From Parelaphostrongylus tenuis (lineage: Eukaryota; Nematoda; Chromadorea; Rhabditida; Metastrongylidae), in contig JAHQIW010003652.1 of the NCBI GenBank assembly GCA_019055375.1, positions 62,001 through 126,000 of the forward strand: a DNA stretch of 64,000 nt. The letters run 5' to 3'. The position numbers were made by a program, and so were the translations under genes. Shown piece by piece: positions 44,977 through 55,629 of the stretch; position 1 is the first letter of the stretch; the number at the start of each line of letters is the position of its first letter. The notes beneath the pieces are model-generated. The model saw only the letters and a list, made by a program, of their open reading frames with translations, searched no databases and was not told where the DNA came from.

Positions 44977-45222
44977 TATAACATGTTTAGAGCCACTAGC
45001 TCTAGTGCTATACAGGCGCCTGCTTCGTCCTATCGAGACTCATCAGTAGCACCGTCTCTCGGTTCAGCCGATTGCCTGAGGTTATATGATCCTCGATATT
45101 GCGCCTAATCAGGCGCCTGTGTATCACTAGACCTAACGGCTCAAAACATGTTATATCTTATCAGATTATGTCGTTTTAAGCGAGTCTATTTTTGAAAAAT
45201 GGTCCGAAGTAGAGGTCTTAAT
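44977..45222. repeat. Foldback element A2, second copy of A1
   Basis: It matches A1 at 4700-4985 over its length, including CTAGTGCTATACAGG, CATCAGTAGCACCGT, CACTAGACCTAAC and CTCAAAACATGTTATAT, then TCGTTTTAAGCG. The right arm has lost the middle of its hammerhead. Confidence 0.75.
45002..45054 (-). ncRNA. Hammerhead ribozyme-like, family A, near-complete fold
   Basis: Minus strand: stem I GGTGCTA pairs fully with TAGCAC(T), seven positions with the outermost a G-T wobble. CTGATGA is intact. Stem II is GTCT/GGAC (one wobble) with loop CGATA. Then GAAGC, where GAAAC is the rule, and a stem III CAGGCGCCTG that pairs as CAG/CTG around GC pairs, ending TA at the cleavage position. The only core departure is A15.1 to G, which would pair with U16.1 as a wobble. 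Of all motifs here it has the best overall pairing. Confidence 0.72.
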
Positions 45223-45348
45223 ACGATAAGTTTAAACATGATCTATAAGCTAAGACAACAAAGTGATGCGTTTCGATACACGAGTCTCCTTTAATATACT
45301 CTAGCAATGTATCTTTTAGCCTTTCATGACGTCTTTTTAGACACCTAT

Positions 45349-45402
45349 ATAGAGCCATACACGTGTTTCGAATTTGCAGCCTCGCCAGTTGCACCGCGCC
45401 TT
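45349..45402 (-). ncRNA. Hammerhead ribozyme-like, family B, decayed
   Basis: Minus strand: GGTGCAA, core CTGGCGA (A6 to G), GGCT GCAA ATTC with a broken stem II, GAAA, ACACGTGT, then TATGGCTC. The order of elements is kept, and the core change and stem II predict inactivity. Confidence 0.6.
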
Positions 45403-45635
45403 TCGTCTGAGCCAATCCCCATCGGGGGGAACCCGTTTACATAGTTTTATCAAAAACACCAGCTTTAAGCAATCGACTGTTAATCATTACAGTGTCCTGT
45501 GATCTTGTCACTGAACATGCGGTGATATGTTACATCTGCCGTGTGTGAAGTGATTTTCACTTTACACACGCTCAGTGTATCATGTTCGTCGACGATTCCT
45601 CCATGTCTGTCCTATAAAGGTTTGAATCAGACAAA

Positions 45636-45692
45636 AGCAACTGACAAGGATGCAAGGTGGAAACACTTGAAGTGCACTGTGTGGCTGCCTAT
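45636..45692 (+). ncRNA. Hammerhead-like relic, family B partner arm
   Basis: AGCAACTGACAAGGATGCAA, then GGTGGAAACACTTGAAGTGC, still lines up with the family, but the core reads CTGACAA and neither stem II nor stem III pairs. Confidence 0.4.
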
Positions 45693-45704
45693 AAAAGACT
45701 TCAT

Positions 45705-46965
45705 GAGAGGCCCAAAAATATATTAGATTGTACTGCTTTGAGCGAGGTCCGCAAAGCAGACAGATATGAGGGATTCTCCTTCAAGTATACCGTATTCTTT
45801 TCGAGCAATGGCACAAAAATAAAGACAATGTTTATCTTAGTAGTGCTTAGCAAAGAAGGAAAGATGGAAAGGTATTTTTAACTGTTTTGCCATCCATCGA
45901 GCAATCGACTGCCACTACAATGTCAAGTGATTTTTTTACCGCGCTCAAACTTTGAACTATACAATAAAATCAAAGGTTGAACCAGACATAGAAGAAGACT
46001 GTGCACGATGCAAACAGTCCTCGAGGGATCAGTTCTCAAAACTAATTTTCACTTTTAATAGATTGCCGGTATTTATAGCGCGGACTTCACGAACATCACT
46101 TTCCCCGAAACTCAGCAAAGCACGTTTCAAGAAACATACGTTGATATGGAACCATACAACACGAAGAAACTACTATAGGCATGTGAAATTAACAGAAAAA
46201 TGAATCCAGAATCAAAACACTTGTAATGAAGATTGAGATACAATCCAGCCCACACTAGTTATTAACGGAGAATAGCTGTATTTAGAATTGAAGCAAGCTT
46301 GGAAAACTTGAAGACGCAGTCAGGCTAAGGCCAAAACGATTTCACCACTGATGGCGAGTGAAAGAGAATGAAAAAAAGGTGAATATGTTAGGAACTGCTC
46401 AAAATATAAGGGAGAGGCATCCAAATATCCAAATAATCGTACAATTATCCAAATAGTCGATGTTTCTAGACAGAGTATCTCTTTATCACTACCGAGTAGT
46501 TTAGTGTTATATTTCCTTCCATATTAATTTGGTCGTCGGTTAAAGACATTATCCGTCACCATATTCCACCTTAGTGCTCGTAACAGTGGCTTCGACTTCA
46601 ACAAGGACCTCTGTTGAGATCACTTGTTTACTCTTCAAATAATAGTAAAGTGTGACTATTTCATGAACAAAGACTGACCAGGCAGGACGTTTCCAGGTGA
46701 ATAGCCCTGAGCAGGTCATTCTTAAGTCAATTACAAATGAAGACGGCCTTCTTCTACAGATTGAAGAGGTTTATTATCAATCAATCTGATTGTTAAAAAA
46801 CGCGCCTAATCGGCCGACTTTGAGAACGATCTAAGGAGCAGAAGCCCGTGTAGGTATGATGAAATATGTTCCGTACACAAAATCTGTACATAGGAGAATA
46901 TGATTCGAGCCAAAGGCAAAGTAGTTGAAATAAGTAGATGATTTACTGTTTAGGAAGTAAGACGT
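45705..46965. other. No recognised gene
   Basis: The plus ORF 45952-46203 is basic with no known domain. The remainder is unremarkable. Confidence 0.3.
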
Positions 46966-46967
46966 AT

Positions 46968-47062
46968 ATTTATATGCATATACATATAAATATATGCATA
47001 TGTGCATATGTATGAATATATGTGTGCATACACACACATATACACAACATACAACATGCTTA
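46968..47062. repeat. TA/TG microsatellite
   Basis: TATATGCATATACATATAAA-type units ending in ACACACACATATACACAACA. Confidence 0.85.
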
Positions 47063-47214
47063 TATACAGGCACCTATGTTCACAGGGGCGGGCGGGTTTA
47101 AATTACGCCACAGATGAAATCAGGTGAACTCAGCTGAAAAGTTAACGGAACTCAATGATGAGATGAAAATTTACACGCAGATCGTTGATCCATTTTGATA
47201 GCCTGTTCTGTTCC

Positions 47215-47575
47215 TTTACCACATAGTTAGGTTGTGGAAGTAAGCTGTGTAGTAGTAGCGACACGATGATCATGAGCTGATGGTTCGTTAAGCTCTAAGT
47301 TCACCGACCATCTCATCCTTTCGAGGTTGAAAAATCGGCACTACTGCTGCCCGAAAATAGTTCATTTTCTGCATTCCAAGTGGGAGTTCTTTCAGCAGAC
47401 TATCTCAGGGCTTCGAGGGAGATCCACTTGACCAGCATTCAACGGCAATCAGGACGTGTCAAAAATTTTCAAACAGCAGCCGGAGTCACAAGCAGAAAGT
47501 TGGAACACTCTTGCGAATGTTGGATCAGAGGAAGCTAGTCGAATGCACTAAATGGTTTCATCCTCGCTATGTATG
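47215..47575 (+). repeat. SINE-like family S copy
   Basis: Body blocks TATCTCAGGGCTTCGAGGGA, CTTGACCAGCATTCAACGGC, AACAGCAGCCGGAGTC and GCGAATGTTGGATCAGAGGA, with TCGAATGCA after them, follow the family order. Confidence 0.55.
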
Positions 47576-47611
47576 TAGAAAGATGTCGCCAAAATAATGT
47601 AATAAACAGAT

Positions 47612-47725
47612 GTGCACATGTCTGTGTGTGTTTGCGTGTGTCTGTGTGTATGTATATGTATATATATATATATATATAGTATATGCATATGTGTGTGTCT
47701 GTGTATGTGGGTGACTGTATGTACG
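47612..47725. repeat. TG/TA microsatellite
   Basis: TGTCTGTGTGTGTTTGCGTG, then TATATATATATATA and GTGTGTGTCTGTG. Confidence 0.9.
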
Positions 47726-47729
47726 TATA

Positions 47730-48240
47730 CTTAAATATACTCAAGATCGCTCTTTGTGCATGATTATTCTACGCTTCAACCGTTATGAGGAAATAGAATG
47801 AAAAGACGAAAAAAGTAATTACAACGTTAAGTCGCTCAACAATTTCGTTAGGCGCTTCGTTTCATTCATAAGGGAAGTCGTGCATGTTTCGCTTTCATCA
47901 ACACCCACTTAATTTAAAAACGAGAAGAAAAAAAAAACGCGAAATAAATTCCGCTGAGTGATTCCAAAACGACTTCAACATACTAGTAAATAGGAAAAAG
48001 TTGCCGGAACGGATCCATTATGATATCCAGTGATGATTTTTTTCTGCCGACCTATTATTTATTTCAACCTTTGCTTTATAATGGACTCACATGGCCATTG
48101 CTTCGATTCCGCGAATCACTTCATTTGAGCTTCTTTGAGTCACTAGCTTTTTCCTTGAGCAGTTCCCGACGTGTTAAAAATAGTGTATATCAATACTAGT
48201 GATGCAAAACAACAAATCAATGTTCAATTGAAGGATCTAA
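47730..48240. other. No recognised feature
   Basis: A 57-codon plus-strand open stretch near 48030-48200 has a protein-like look but no domain. Confidence 0.3.
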
Positions 48241-48245
48241 AACAT

Positions 48246-48455
48246 CTAAGCGGCTCTGAAGATGGCGAACCTCGCCGAAACGTAAGCCACCACGATTACT
48301 GGACTATCTATGCTACATTACTACACTGTGTTGTTGTATTGCATCACCAATATTCAGTGAATACTTTTTTTACACCTCGGAACTGCTCAACGAAAAAAAC
48401 TACTGATTTATTCTTACAATGCCGAAGTTAAGCGATAGTCGGTCTTGGGAACTGC
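48246..48455 (+). repeat. Penelope-type terminal repeat remnant with hammerhead-like motif (C1)
   Basis: Shares the hammerhead-like block and the downstream CAATGCCGAAGTTAAGCGA, CGGTCTTGGGAA block with 36926-37095. No reverse transcriptase or endonuclease fragment was found beside it, so it may be a solo terminal repeat. Confidence 0.55.
48249..48292 (+). ncRNA. Hammerhead ribozyme-like, family C
   Basis: Stem I GCGGCT pairs with AGCCACC at four inner positions plus one outer. The core CTGAAGA fits CTGANGA. One extra T follows, then stem II GGCG/CGCC is perfect around AACCT. GAAA is intact, and stem III is a minimal ACGT, which could only pair between two molecules or two copies. The extra T between core and stem II is unlike the textbook fold. 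It is the best preserved of the Penelope-associated motifs here. Confidence 0.6.
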
Positions 48456-48459
48456 TTCT

Positions 48460-49125
48460 TCGAGGCGTAGGAATTTGTACTAGACTTGGTTAAAAGGTCA
48501 AAGAAATCAAATTGATATGTTGTCATATTTATCAGTGAGTTTCGGCAGGTTATCGCATAACGTTTCAGATGAATATTCAACTATATCCACGATGCCTCGA
48601 GCCGAGGAGGGTATCGGGAACAAGGCCCATATTTCACAAAGCTTTTGAAGCGCAATAATTTGACTATATCATTATAATATCATAATATAGTCACATGATC
48701 GTAATAACGGAACACTCCGATAATTATAGTGCCATAAATAGTATGCGCCAAAAGTGCAAATTAATAATAGATGAACTACAATGGAGTAGATTCATTACAG
48801 AGGTCTACGTAGATTCTCGACTATTCTGAGTAAAATCACGTGTCTTCGACACGTAAAAGTTATCACGTTTAGTCGGAAGTTGTCAAGAGTCTCTCATGTA
48901 GGGGAATCCAAACTTCTAAGCCCAAGTTGTTAAGAATCAATGTGGGTTCCAATATATTGGAGATCCGCGCCCAATTGAAGCGAACGCCACGAATCTCGCT
49001 GTGTAGTTAGTAGTATATATAAAGTCTTGCTACTCAAGTATATCAAGTATAGATCCAAGAATTTCCTAGATGTGGGTTTTCACCGGGTGATCACGAATAT
49101 GTCACATATCCTCCACACGTCACAT
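48460..49125. other. No recognised gene; short perfect hairpin at 48838-48854
   Basis: ACGTGTC-TTC-GACACGT is a perfect 7-bp stem with a 3-base loop. It has no hammerhead core next to it. Confidence 0.4.
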
Positions 49126-49142
49126 GCCACGTGTTACATATG

Positions 49143-49188
49143 CAAGACACGTGTTTGGGCCTTACAGCCTCGTCACTTGCACGGTGCT
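49143..49188 (-). ncRNA. Hammerhead ribozyme-like, family B
   Basis: Minus strand: stem I GTGCAA pairs perfectly with TTGCA(T) at five of six positions. The core is GTGACGA (C3 to G). Stem II GGCT/GGCC has a GTAA tetraloop with one wobble, then CAAA (G12 to C), ACACGTGT and C17. The stems are well kept, but two core changes predict inactivity. Confidence 0.6.
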
Positions 49189-49477
49189 TTTCGTTCATTG
49201 AGTTCCTCGAGGATACAACTCTATAGGAGAAATCGAGACAAACTTCTTATACTCGACGTACGGTAGAAAGATCACTGAGGCGTTCCTTTAGTATCGAAAT
49301 AGTCGAATGTCGATGTTTGCTTCATATGCCCACGTAACAGCCGTGTGCCATTCAATCGACAGTCAATCACTCTGAAAAACTGCCACGGTGATTCCTTCAC
49401 TGTACGTCGAGTGTAAAAAGTTCGTCATCGATTGCCCTATATAGTGATAGATCCGTGAGGAACTGAATAAACGAAAG

Positions 49478-49535
49478 GCACCGTGCAAGTGACGAGGCTG
49501 TAAGGCCCCCACATTTGCCTTGCACTGTATAAGTG
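49478..49535 (+). ncRNA. Hammerhead ribozyme-like, family B, partner arm
   Basis: Plus strand: GTGCAA pairs perfectly with TTGCAC (six pairs). The core GTGACGA shares the C3 to G change with the other arm. Stem II is the same GGCT GTAA GGCC. GAAA is replaced by CCCA and stem III is lost. The shared core change suggests the arms were copied from each other after the mutation. Confidence 0.58.
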
Positions 49536-49559
49536 CTCAAAGCAGACCTCATAATAGGC

Positions 49560-49900
49560 TCAAAATACCTAGTCGGATTATCTTGCTTATGTAGAATATC
49601 TCGAGCCACACAAGAGGTCTATTAAGGATTTTTTATGTGTGAAAATCTGATGCTAAGTTGCTTCTATCACGTATCTTCTTCACGGAAGAGCGGACAGTTC
49701 AATCATCAAAGTAATCTACATGGACTGCCATTATGTCGTAAATTTGAAACATATGCAAATAAAAGATGCACGAATCTAACCGATGTTGTCAATCTGGAGC
49801 TGAGCCTTCGAAGACTATGTCATGGGTCATATTCATTGTGGATCTGGAGAACAGTTACTCGAAGCAAAATAACTTTTAAGTCACCGCCTAATTGAAGGCG
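49560..49900. other. No recognised gene
   Basis: CTCAAAATACC...GGATTATC.TGCTTATG at about 49560-49590 echoes the 3' flank of the foldback family. The remainder is unrecognised. Confidence 0.35.
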
Positions 49901-49903
49901 CAG

Positions 49904-50735
49904 ATACCTGTCACCTGTCGTTTTGTTCATCACCAAGTGACTGAAGCGGGCGTCAACAGCGCTTCCATTTATCCCTATCGCGTGCTACAGTGGCCCAGCA
50001 GATTCCTTCGCTCTAGGGATTCGCTGAGCATCATATCTTTGTTCCAGGCTTTTTGTGAAGAAATTGGACCATCGAGTCTTCTTGTTGAGCTCTTTACGTC
50101 CCGATGAATTCAGTCGGTAACGGCTTTCGTCCATCGATTGTCATTAAAGCGCAATAAGTGTTCCTCCTTATTCTCGATCACCTGGCGCGTAAAACGACAT
50201 CCTTGACCTTCGACTGATGACGTCGGTTAGAACTCCGGATCCCTTCACTCATTTGCGAGATACGGAATACACGCAGCATCGACCTCCCGACTGCGCATTC
50301 AATAACGCCCAAGTAATCGTTCATCCTGCTTACGTCTGGTCTTCGATCCAAACGTTTGATCACGGATAATCGTCGAGTCGAAAGGATGAAAACGGGGTCG
50401 GATGTTCCTTGTCCTTTTCACCACATCCTCGATGCTCGCAAATGTTCACCAGGTCGTGCCTTTCCTCCTGTTCAACTCTGGAGCTTGGTTGTTCATCATG
50501 CTGTACTCACGGCCTAAATAGACGTTACTGGAGTATTCGGAGATTGCCGTTCCGTAGAGCGTGAATGGGGCAGTCAAAACCAATTCGTGTTTCATAAACA
50601 TTGTTTTTGTTAGATTTAGTTGAAGACCAATCTTTCCACAGGCGTCGTCAAAATGGGTGAACAGCCATTCCTCTTAACTAATGCTTGGTATCATAAGAAG
50701 ATATCATCAGAGAAGCGAAGATGCTTTTTTTGCGA
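49904..50735 (-). mobile_element. RTE-type LINE L3, decayed 3' fragment
   Basis: It aligns over its whole length with L1 from the 3' tail (TACCTGTCACCTGTCG) to the FADD region (ATCATCAGAGAAGCGAAG at 50703). One open stretch (50178-50363) reads VIECAVGRSMLRVFRISQMS, matching VIERAVERSMLGVSRISQM in L1. Frameshifts and stops are frequent. It ends at a different point from L1, so it is an independent 5'-truncated insertion. Confidence 0.85.
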
Positions 50736-50739
50736 ATGG

Positions 50740-51470
50740 AAATGAAAATAAAAAAGCGCAGTAAGACAAGTATAACCACAGGATTGCTGAGATACGAGCA
50801 AAACTTGGAAGTTAGTGTTTTTAGGTCATAGGCTCGAACAGCTATATTCATGCCTTATCGGAACTGCCGCTTGTGCGACGCCATCGAGGCCCTCGCTTTA
50901 CTTTCTCACAGCGGCACATAGACTTTAATGCAGATTTCTGCTCCCAAGATCAATCCAATTAACGAGTGATTGTTGACAGTCACCCAGATTATAACACGGC
51001 TGAGAACAAAGAAGAACGAGGGCCTCTATAGTACTGTGCGAGTACGCACATTACCGCCAATGGATAATGGCGATTAAAAATTATGACAGAAAACAATGGC
51101 TTTCAAGTTTCGTTCGTATAGTATAACATTCCTGCAGTTGGTCGGAAGGTGATCGTGATCTCCACATATGGGTGTCTAACGCTTAGCTGCGATGGTTCCA
51201 TGGCTCGCGAATAAGTGAGTAACTAAGTCGGTGTTCACAAATATGAATTGCGAAAACAAAATCTTAAATTGGTTCCGATTTGCCGAGTAAGGCTCTTTAC
51301 TTAGGCGGTGCTAGAAGGATTGACTCAGACAAATTAAAAGCGATGATCTAAAACGAGAATGAATGACTGCAGACATTCTACCAAGTCGTCGTATTTGAAG
51401 AAGACGGAAACGTCTGAACCCTAGCCGAATGAATTTTCTGTTAAAATCTTCGTGTAAAAGGTTTTTTAGC
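50740..51470. other. No recognised gene
   Basis: Short ORFs only. The composition becomes more GC-rich toward the next ORF. Confidence 0.35.
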
Positions 51471-51475
51471 AAGAA

Positions 51476-51853
51476 GCTGTGGAGATAAATCTATCTCGAG
51501 AAGATAAACGATTGCCAGTTTTCTTGCATCCGCTGAGGAGGCTGTTTGAGTACTTGACTGTTCAACCTTACTTTCTTCTCAAGGCAGGGTGCAACGTGAG
51601 ATACAAGGGCAGTGATGCAGCAGTTTTCACAGCCGATGCGGTCTTGCTCATATCATCAGTCGTGAAAGCCTTGGGCGACTCACCACCGATTTGCAAGACG
51701 ATCAGGATTCTTCCTAGGTACATATATGACTCATACAATGGCAGTACTCATGTGCCATCTACACAGTACACCACCCCTGGCCTCGTCCTTCCGAGGCGGC
51801 CATGGTATCTCCCCGAACCTTCGTCTCCTAGTAGCGGCTTGCAAGTACTTTAA
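51476..51853 (+). CDS. Candidate exon or ORF, unknown protein
   Basis: The frame is open from a strong acceptor-like GGTTTTTTAG to a stop at 51853, about 126 codons, with a methionine at 51479. It reads VFLHPLRRLFEYL, then KALGDSPPICKTIRILPR, then a proline-rich end. A GTACAT donor-like site lies at about 51720. The block is GC-richer than its flanks. No family is recognised, and at this composition the length is not beyond chance. Confidence 0.25.
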   Translation, partial: AVEINLSREDKRLPVFLHPLRRLFEYLTVQPYFLLKAGCNVRYKGSDAAVFTADAVLLISSVVKALGDSPPICKTIRILPRYIYDSYNGSTHVPSTQYTTPGLVLPRRPWYLPEPSSPSSGLQVL

Positions 51854-51959
51854 GTTCTTCTCGAGAACTGTCCGTTGGTTCCTGCTCTGTGACCTCGCGT
51901 ATTTTCACGCATTGACTTATTACTCATTAATTATGGTCGATTGGTTGATGATCGAATGA

Positions 51960-52690
51960 ATTCTAACCAACTATTGATCGATTGATTTAATTCGTAAAAT
52001 GTCGATGAAGCGTTGTTGTATGATTATAACGGATATTGATATACTCTTTTGTAATTGATGTTTATTTTAGGTTGTTTTTATTCTTGCTGTATGGATAAAC
52101 CGCGTGGCAGGCTGTTTGACTATCTAAATCACAATTGCACAGCGCCACAGAGACGAGCTTCTAGCACTCGAATCGAACACCACAGATAGAGTGATTTCAA
52201 TTATAGCTTCAGCTTAGCTGAATTCAATGCTGCTTTGTGTTCTACAGATTATTCCGTTGACGGATGATTGCAGACAGGACCTCTTAGATTGAAGTACGTT
52301 GCAAAAAAGGAAAAGAAAGGACTTTGGCTGGTGCACTGGAATTCACATGAACCTTCACAAAGGAAAACCGCAGATTAAAGCCCATCCTATCGCCGGGTGC
52401 AGCCCGTATCTTACCATCCATGCTGCTGTTTGCCTGCAGTTTAAAAACTAGTAAAACATAAAACTTCTACACATTGTTTAATGTCTACAGATCGGCCTCG
52501 GGCCAGTGAGGTTGACTTCAGGGATTGATTTAGCTACAGGCCGAATTTGAGGCTATAGGGGAGCATCAATCGAATCTTTCAATGACAAACGGATTTGAGG
52601 TAACAGAGGTAAGCACAGCGGAAGGGAGTATATGCCGGTCATTTGAGATTTATAGATGTCAAGAAATCTTCATAGAAGTGTTGGTAATCT
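51960..52690. other. No supported gene
   Basis: CTCGAATCGAACACC near 52156 is B-box-like in inverse, and AGCTTAGCTGAATTCAATGC near 52210 echoes the block near 10290. This may be another tRNA-headed repeat remnant. Confidence 0.3.
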
Positions 52691-52694
52691 TTCG

Positions 52695-53295
52695 AGGGGT
52701 TAGATCTCTGACTAGCGTAATGCGTAGCCGCTTTGTGGAAAAGACTTTTTGTAACGCTTCTGTGAAAGAGCAACCTTTGTGTTTCACAAGCGAATATTTC
52801 TCGCAGTATAGAGCCATTTCTCTAGAATGTCTGTAATCATGCGATATCATGAGGTTTGAAAATTCCAGATCTTTGCTTATTTTCTGCATAAACTGTTTCT
52901 GTACAGCGCAGCAGGGAAAATAAGATTGATTCACATGTGCGGGCATGTGTTCTTTGGCTACTCTACGGAATGGGGGCGAAGAGCACGGGTGAGCCTCGGT
53001 TTCAACACGGATATCGATTGATAGCGCCTTGACGGGTCACGTGTGAAGTGCAATTTTTGTAATCAATCAAAAATTTTTTCTGCTTCGAAAGAAACTCCTA
53101 AATCAAACGCATGATTCTGATAGTACGAGATTTTCTCTACACACTGATGTACTTTTCGTGCTTCTGAGTAATAGTAGAATTACGTGGCCGATGCAAAACA
53201 TAATTTTGTGTTGGATTTTCACAGCTTTATGAAAAAGTGTTTTCAAAGGACGGTCAAGTACGTCTCTAACCAGAGATTTAGGCTGCGAATGATTG
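52695..53295. repeat. Diverged inverted repeat
   Basis: 52698-52847 and the inverse of 53109-53290 share, in order, ATCTCTG, TTTG.GAAAA.ACTTTTT, GCT.TGTGAAA, and AATCATGCG at the inner ends. Identity is low (about 60 percent by eye). A decayed foldback element or a chance resemblance is possible. Confidence 0.35.
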
Positions 53296-53395
53296 CTAAT
53301 AATCTTATAAAAAGTTCTTGTCCAGCGGAAGGAGTCGGTTTTTTGTTTGCCATCGTCTAACATAAAAAATCTTTCTTCTACATAATCTACAAGAG

Positions 53396-53665
53396 AGAGA
53401 ACAGTGATGCAGAGTGCCTCACTCTAAAGGCAATGGAAGTGATATCTCTCATGACGGGCAAGGTGCTGGCCAATCTCATTCCGCGCTGACTGGGTTTTCA
53501 ATCTCTCTGAGGCGAGAATTGGTAACATTTTCAGTTAAACCGATCTGATTCAAAAATCTCAATCCTCAAGCAATATCTAAATCCACAAAACTTTATAAAC
53601 GTTGGAAGTGAGGAGGCAATCTGATTATAATCTGCAGGATCTGCGCAGTAGAGATGAAGAGGTCA
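53396..53665 (+). repeat. SINE-like family S copy
   Basis: The head AACAGTGATGCAGAGTGCC resembles the 38.9 kb head. The body keeps AATCCTCAAGCAATAT and the 3' GGAAGTGAGGAGGCAATC, GATCTGCGCAGTAG. Confidence 0.45.
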
Positions 53666-53995
53666 TGTTAATCAAAATAAATTTAAAGAAATGTGCATGC
53701 AAAAGAGACAAACAATCAAATTAAGTAAAACACGATCAAAGTAGATTTCACAGAAATTATAGGAAAGTTCTGTCGCAGCTTCTAAGAAATTAAAGTGTTG
53801 TTTTTGATTTCAAAGCCATTAAGATATTGTTTCGATATTTCTAATCCGTAGTTTTGAAATGATGATGAATTTTTCATTACATCGCCACTAGTAAATGCGA
53901 TTTTGAAAGACCAAAAAATTTTAAGGGAAAAACAGGATATTCTGCTAGAAAATCTACGAGAAATGACTTCATTGAAAAAACAGGCAAAAGTACGC

Positions 53996-54205
53996 TTTGA
54001 AATTAAGGACAAATTTTTCCAGTATCAAAAAGTTTCTCAGCTCCTTGCAATTGGGTAGTAAACATTTGTTATGGGAAGAAGATACAAAAATAATCTACGT
54101 TTAGGAGTTAAAGGCAAATTTTCCTCCAGTATTAAAAAGTTCTTCAGCTCTCTGTAATCGGGAAATAAACATTTGTGATGGAAAGTAGATACAAGAAGAT
54201 AACCT
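53996..54205. repeat. Tandem duplication, period about 104 bp
   Basis: 53996-54099 and 54100-54205 match at most positions: GGACAAATTTTTCCAGTAT against GGCAAATTTTCCTCCAGTAT, then AAAAAGTT, CTCAGCTC, AAACATTTGT and GATACAA.AA. The period is not a multiple of three. The flanking minus ORFs are therefore not a coding repeat. Confidence 0.8.
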
Positions 54206-54269
54206 GGAAATTCGTAGAAGGATGTAGCGTTCAAGTTAGATAGCGCTCTAAGAGACACACTACACATTT

Positions 54270-55240
54270 AAATGTATTAGTAGGATCATAGAGGTGATTA
54301 AATGTATACATGCTCCATAGTAGCATATTTAGTGTAGTCTATCGATGTATCAGGTCACCTTTTGTATCCTCCTAAATAACTGTCGTACAAATTTGCTGAC
54401 CCATAAAGATGAAGGAACCTTTATTTTTGCGCGGAGAGGGAGTGAATTTAACGACACGTGTGTTATTACAATGTACCTCTACTACTACGCTAATCACGCC
54501 CTAGTAAACGTGCTTATGCTGGAGTTTGCAGTTACTGAGAACAAGTTGGCCGAGAGTGAATGAAATTGAGACGCTTTTGCACAATTTGAGTGAACTAGAA
54601 AAATAGGACGATTAATACATAAAAATGTGTTCTTTGTAAGGCACAAAAAAGCTCACTTGTGAAAGAAAAAAGATAATATCCTTTGAAAATGATTGGTTCT
54701 TATTATCCTTTCTGTTTTATTGCTGCGGTTTGCGTGTAAATGAAAGGTAAAAATCAGAGCAGAGCAACTGTGATAAAAAATACTTCGAAAACAGAAAAAG
54801 GAATTGCTGAACATGTAGATGGCGGGCATACGAATTCACAAATTCTCTTGACGTAGAACTACTGTGTCGATGGACGGATTCTAGATCGTTATTGAATCCT
54901 TACCACGACCACGTGTCCAGATTTCTCTACCCGCGCGCCCTCAAGTTTCAGACGGAGTCTACAGAACGAAGTACAAACAGCTCTTAAACTTCGATTGTTC
55001 AGAGCCATTTTTGAAGTTCTTGAGGACCTCTGAAAGTTTTCCTACTTTTCAAGCCAAAAAATACGCGCAGATCTCAGTTAGTTCACTATGCTTTCACGGA
55101 TATTGATTACTAATTAAATAGTAAGAGATGAGGGAAAGCGAAGTAGTGAGTGTTGCTGCTTATCAGAAAACAAAATTCCCTCGTTCAGTTCTCTTCCAAA
55201 GCTTTTTCGCCATAGAGTAGTAAAGCCTTAAGCTCGGCTA
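54270..55240. other. No recognised gene
   Basis: AT-rich sequence with short ORFs only. Confidence 0.35.
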
Positions 55241-55244
55241 TCCT

Positions 55245-55425
55245 CAGAAATGTAAGGAATTTTGAATTGACCAGCCTTTTATGATATTCGCAAGAAAGAT
55301 GAAATTATCAAGGAATTAGATCTAACAAATAAATACTATTTTCAATGTGCATTTCGAGTTCACAGCGATAGCACAAATTCAGTTTTGCACAGCATGGTGT
55401 GATTGGTTGGCCGTGAAAGGGTGAA
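55245..55425 (+). repeat. SINE-like family S, partial copy
   Basis: TTGACCAGCCTTTTATGATA, then TCGCAAGAAAGATGAAAT and ATCAAGGAAT match the body block of the 39.0 kb copy. Confidence 0.45.
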
Positions 55426-55629
55426 ATCCGAAAAATCTAGGCAAGCATTTGAATGAGAAGTGTAATTTTTTTAAATGACTCATATTCACATCTATGTTGC
55501 AGATTCTAGCAGTCACATTCAATTCGCTCTCTTGCGTCTATTTTCCAAAATATCATCAGGCTTTTGACGTGTCGGTTCGGCTGCTAGTTGAGGACTGTTG
55601 TGCCCTTTATGAATGTCGTTGAAAGTTGG

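Larger units (their letters stand above)
45345..45700. repeat. Foldback element of hammerhead family B, in module with A2
   Basis: The left arm (45349-45405, minus) and right arm (45636-45692, plus) are inverse diverged copies. The spacing from A2 is about 120 bp, compared with about 300 bp in the 5 kb module. LINE scrap L4 accounts for about 150 bp of that difference. Confidence 0.65.
49131..49552. repeat. Foldback element of hammerhead family B, long arms
   Basis: Arms of about 130-145 bp. 49131-49262 is inverted at about 49386-49545, through GTACGTCGAGT, AAAAAGTT, GAGGAA, CACCGTGCAAGTGACGAGGC and CACTGTATAAG. Three short ORFs in it are translations of the arms. Confidence 0.72.

Noticed and set aside
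48838..48854. Perfect hairpin ACGTGTC-TTC-GACACGT as a hammerhead stem III
   Set aside because: No CTGANGA or GAAA lies next to it.
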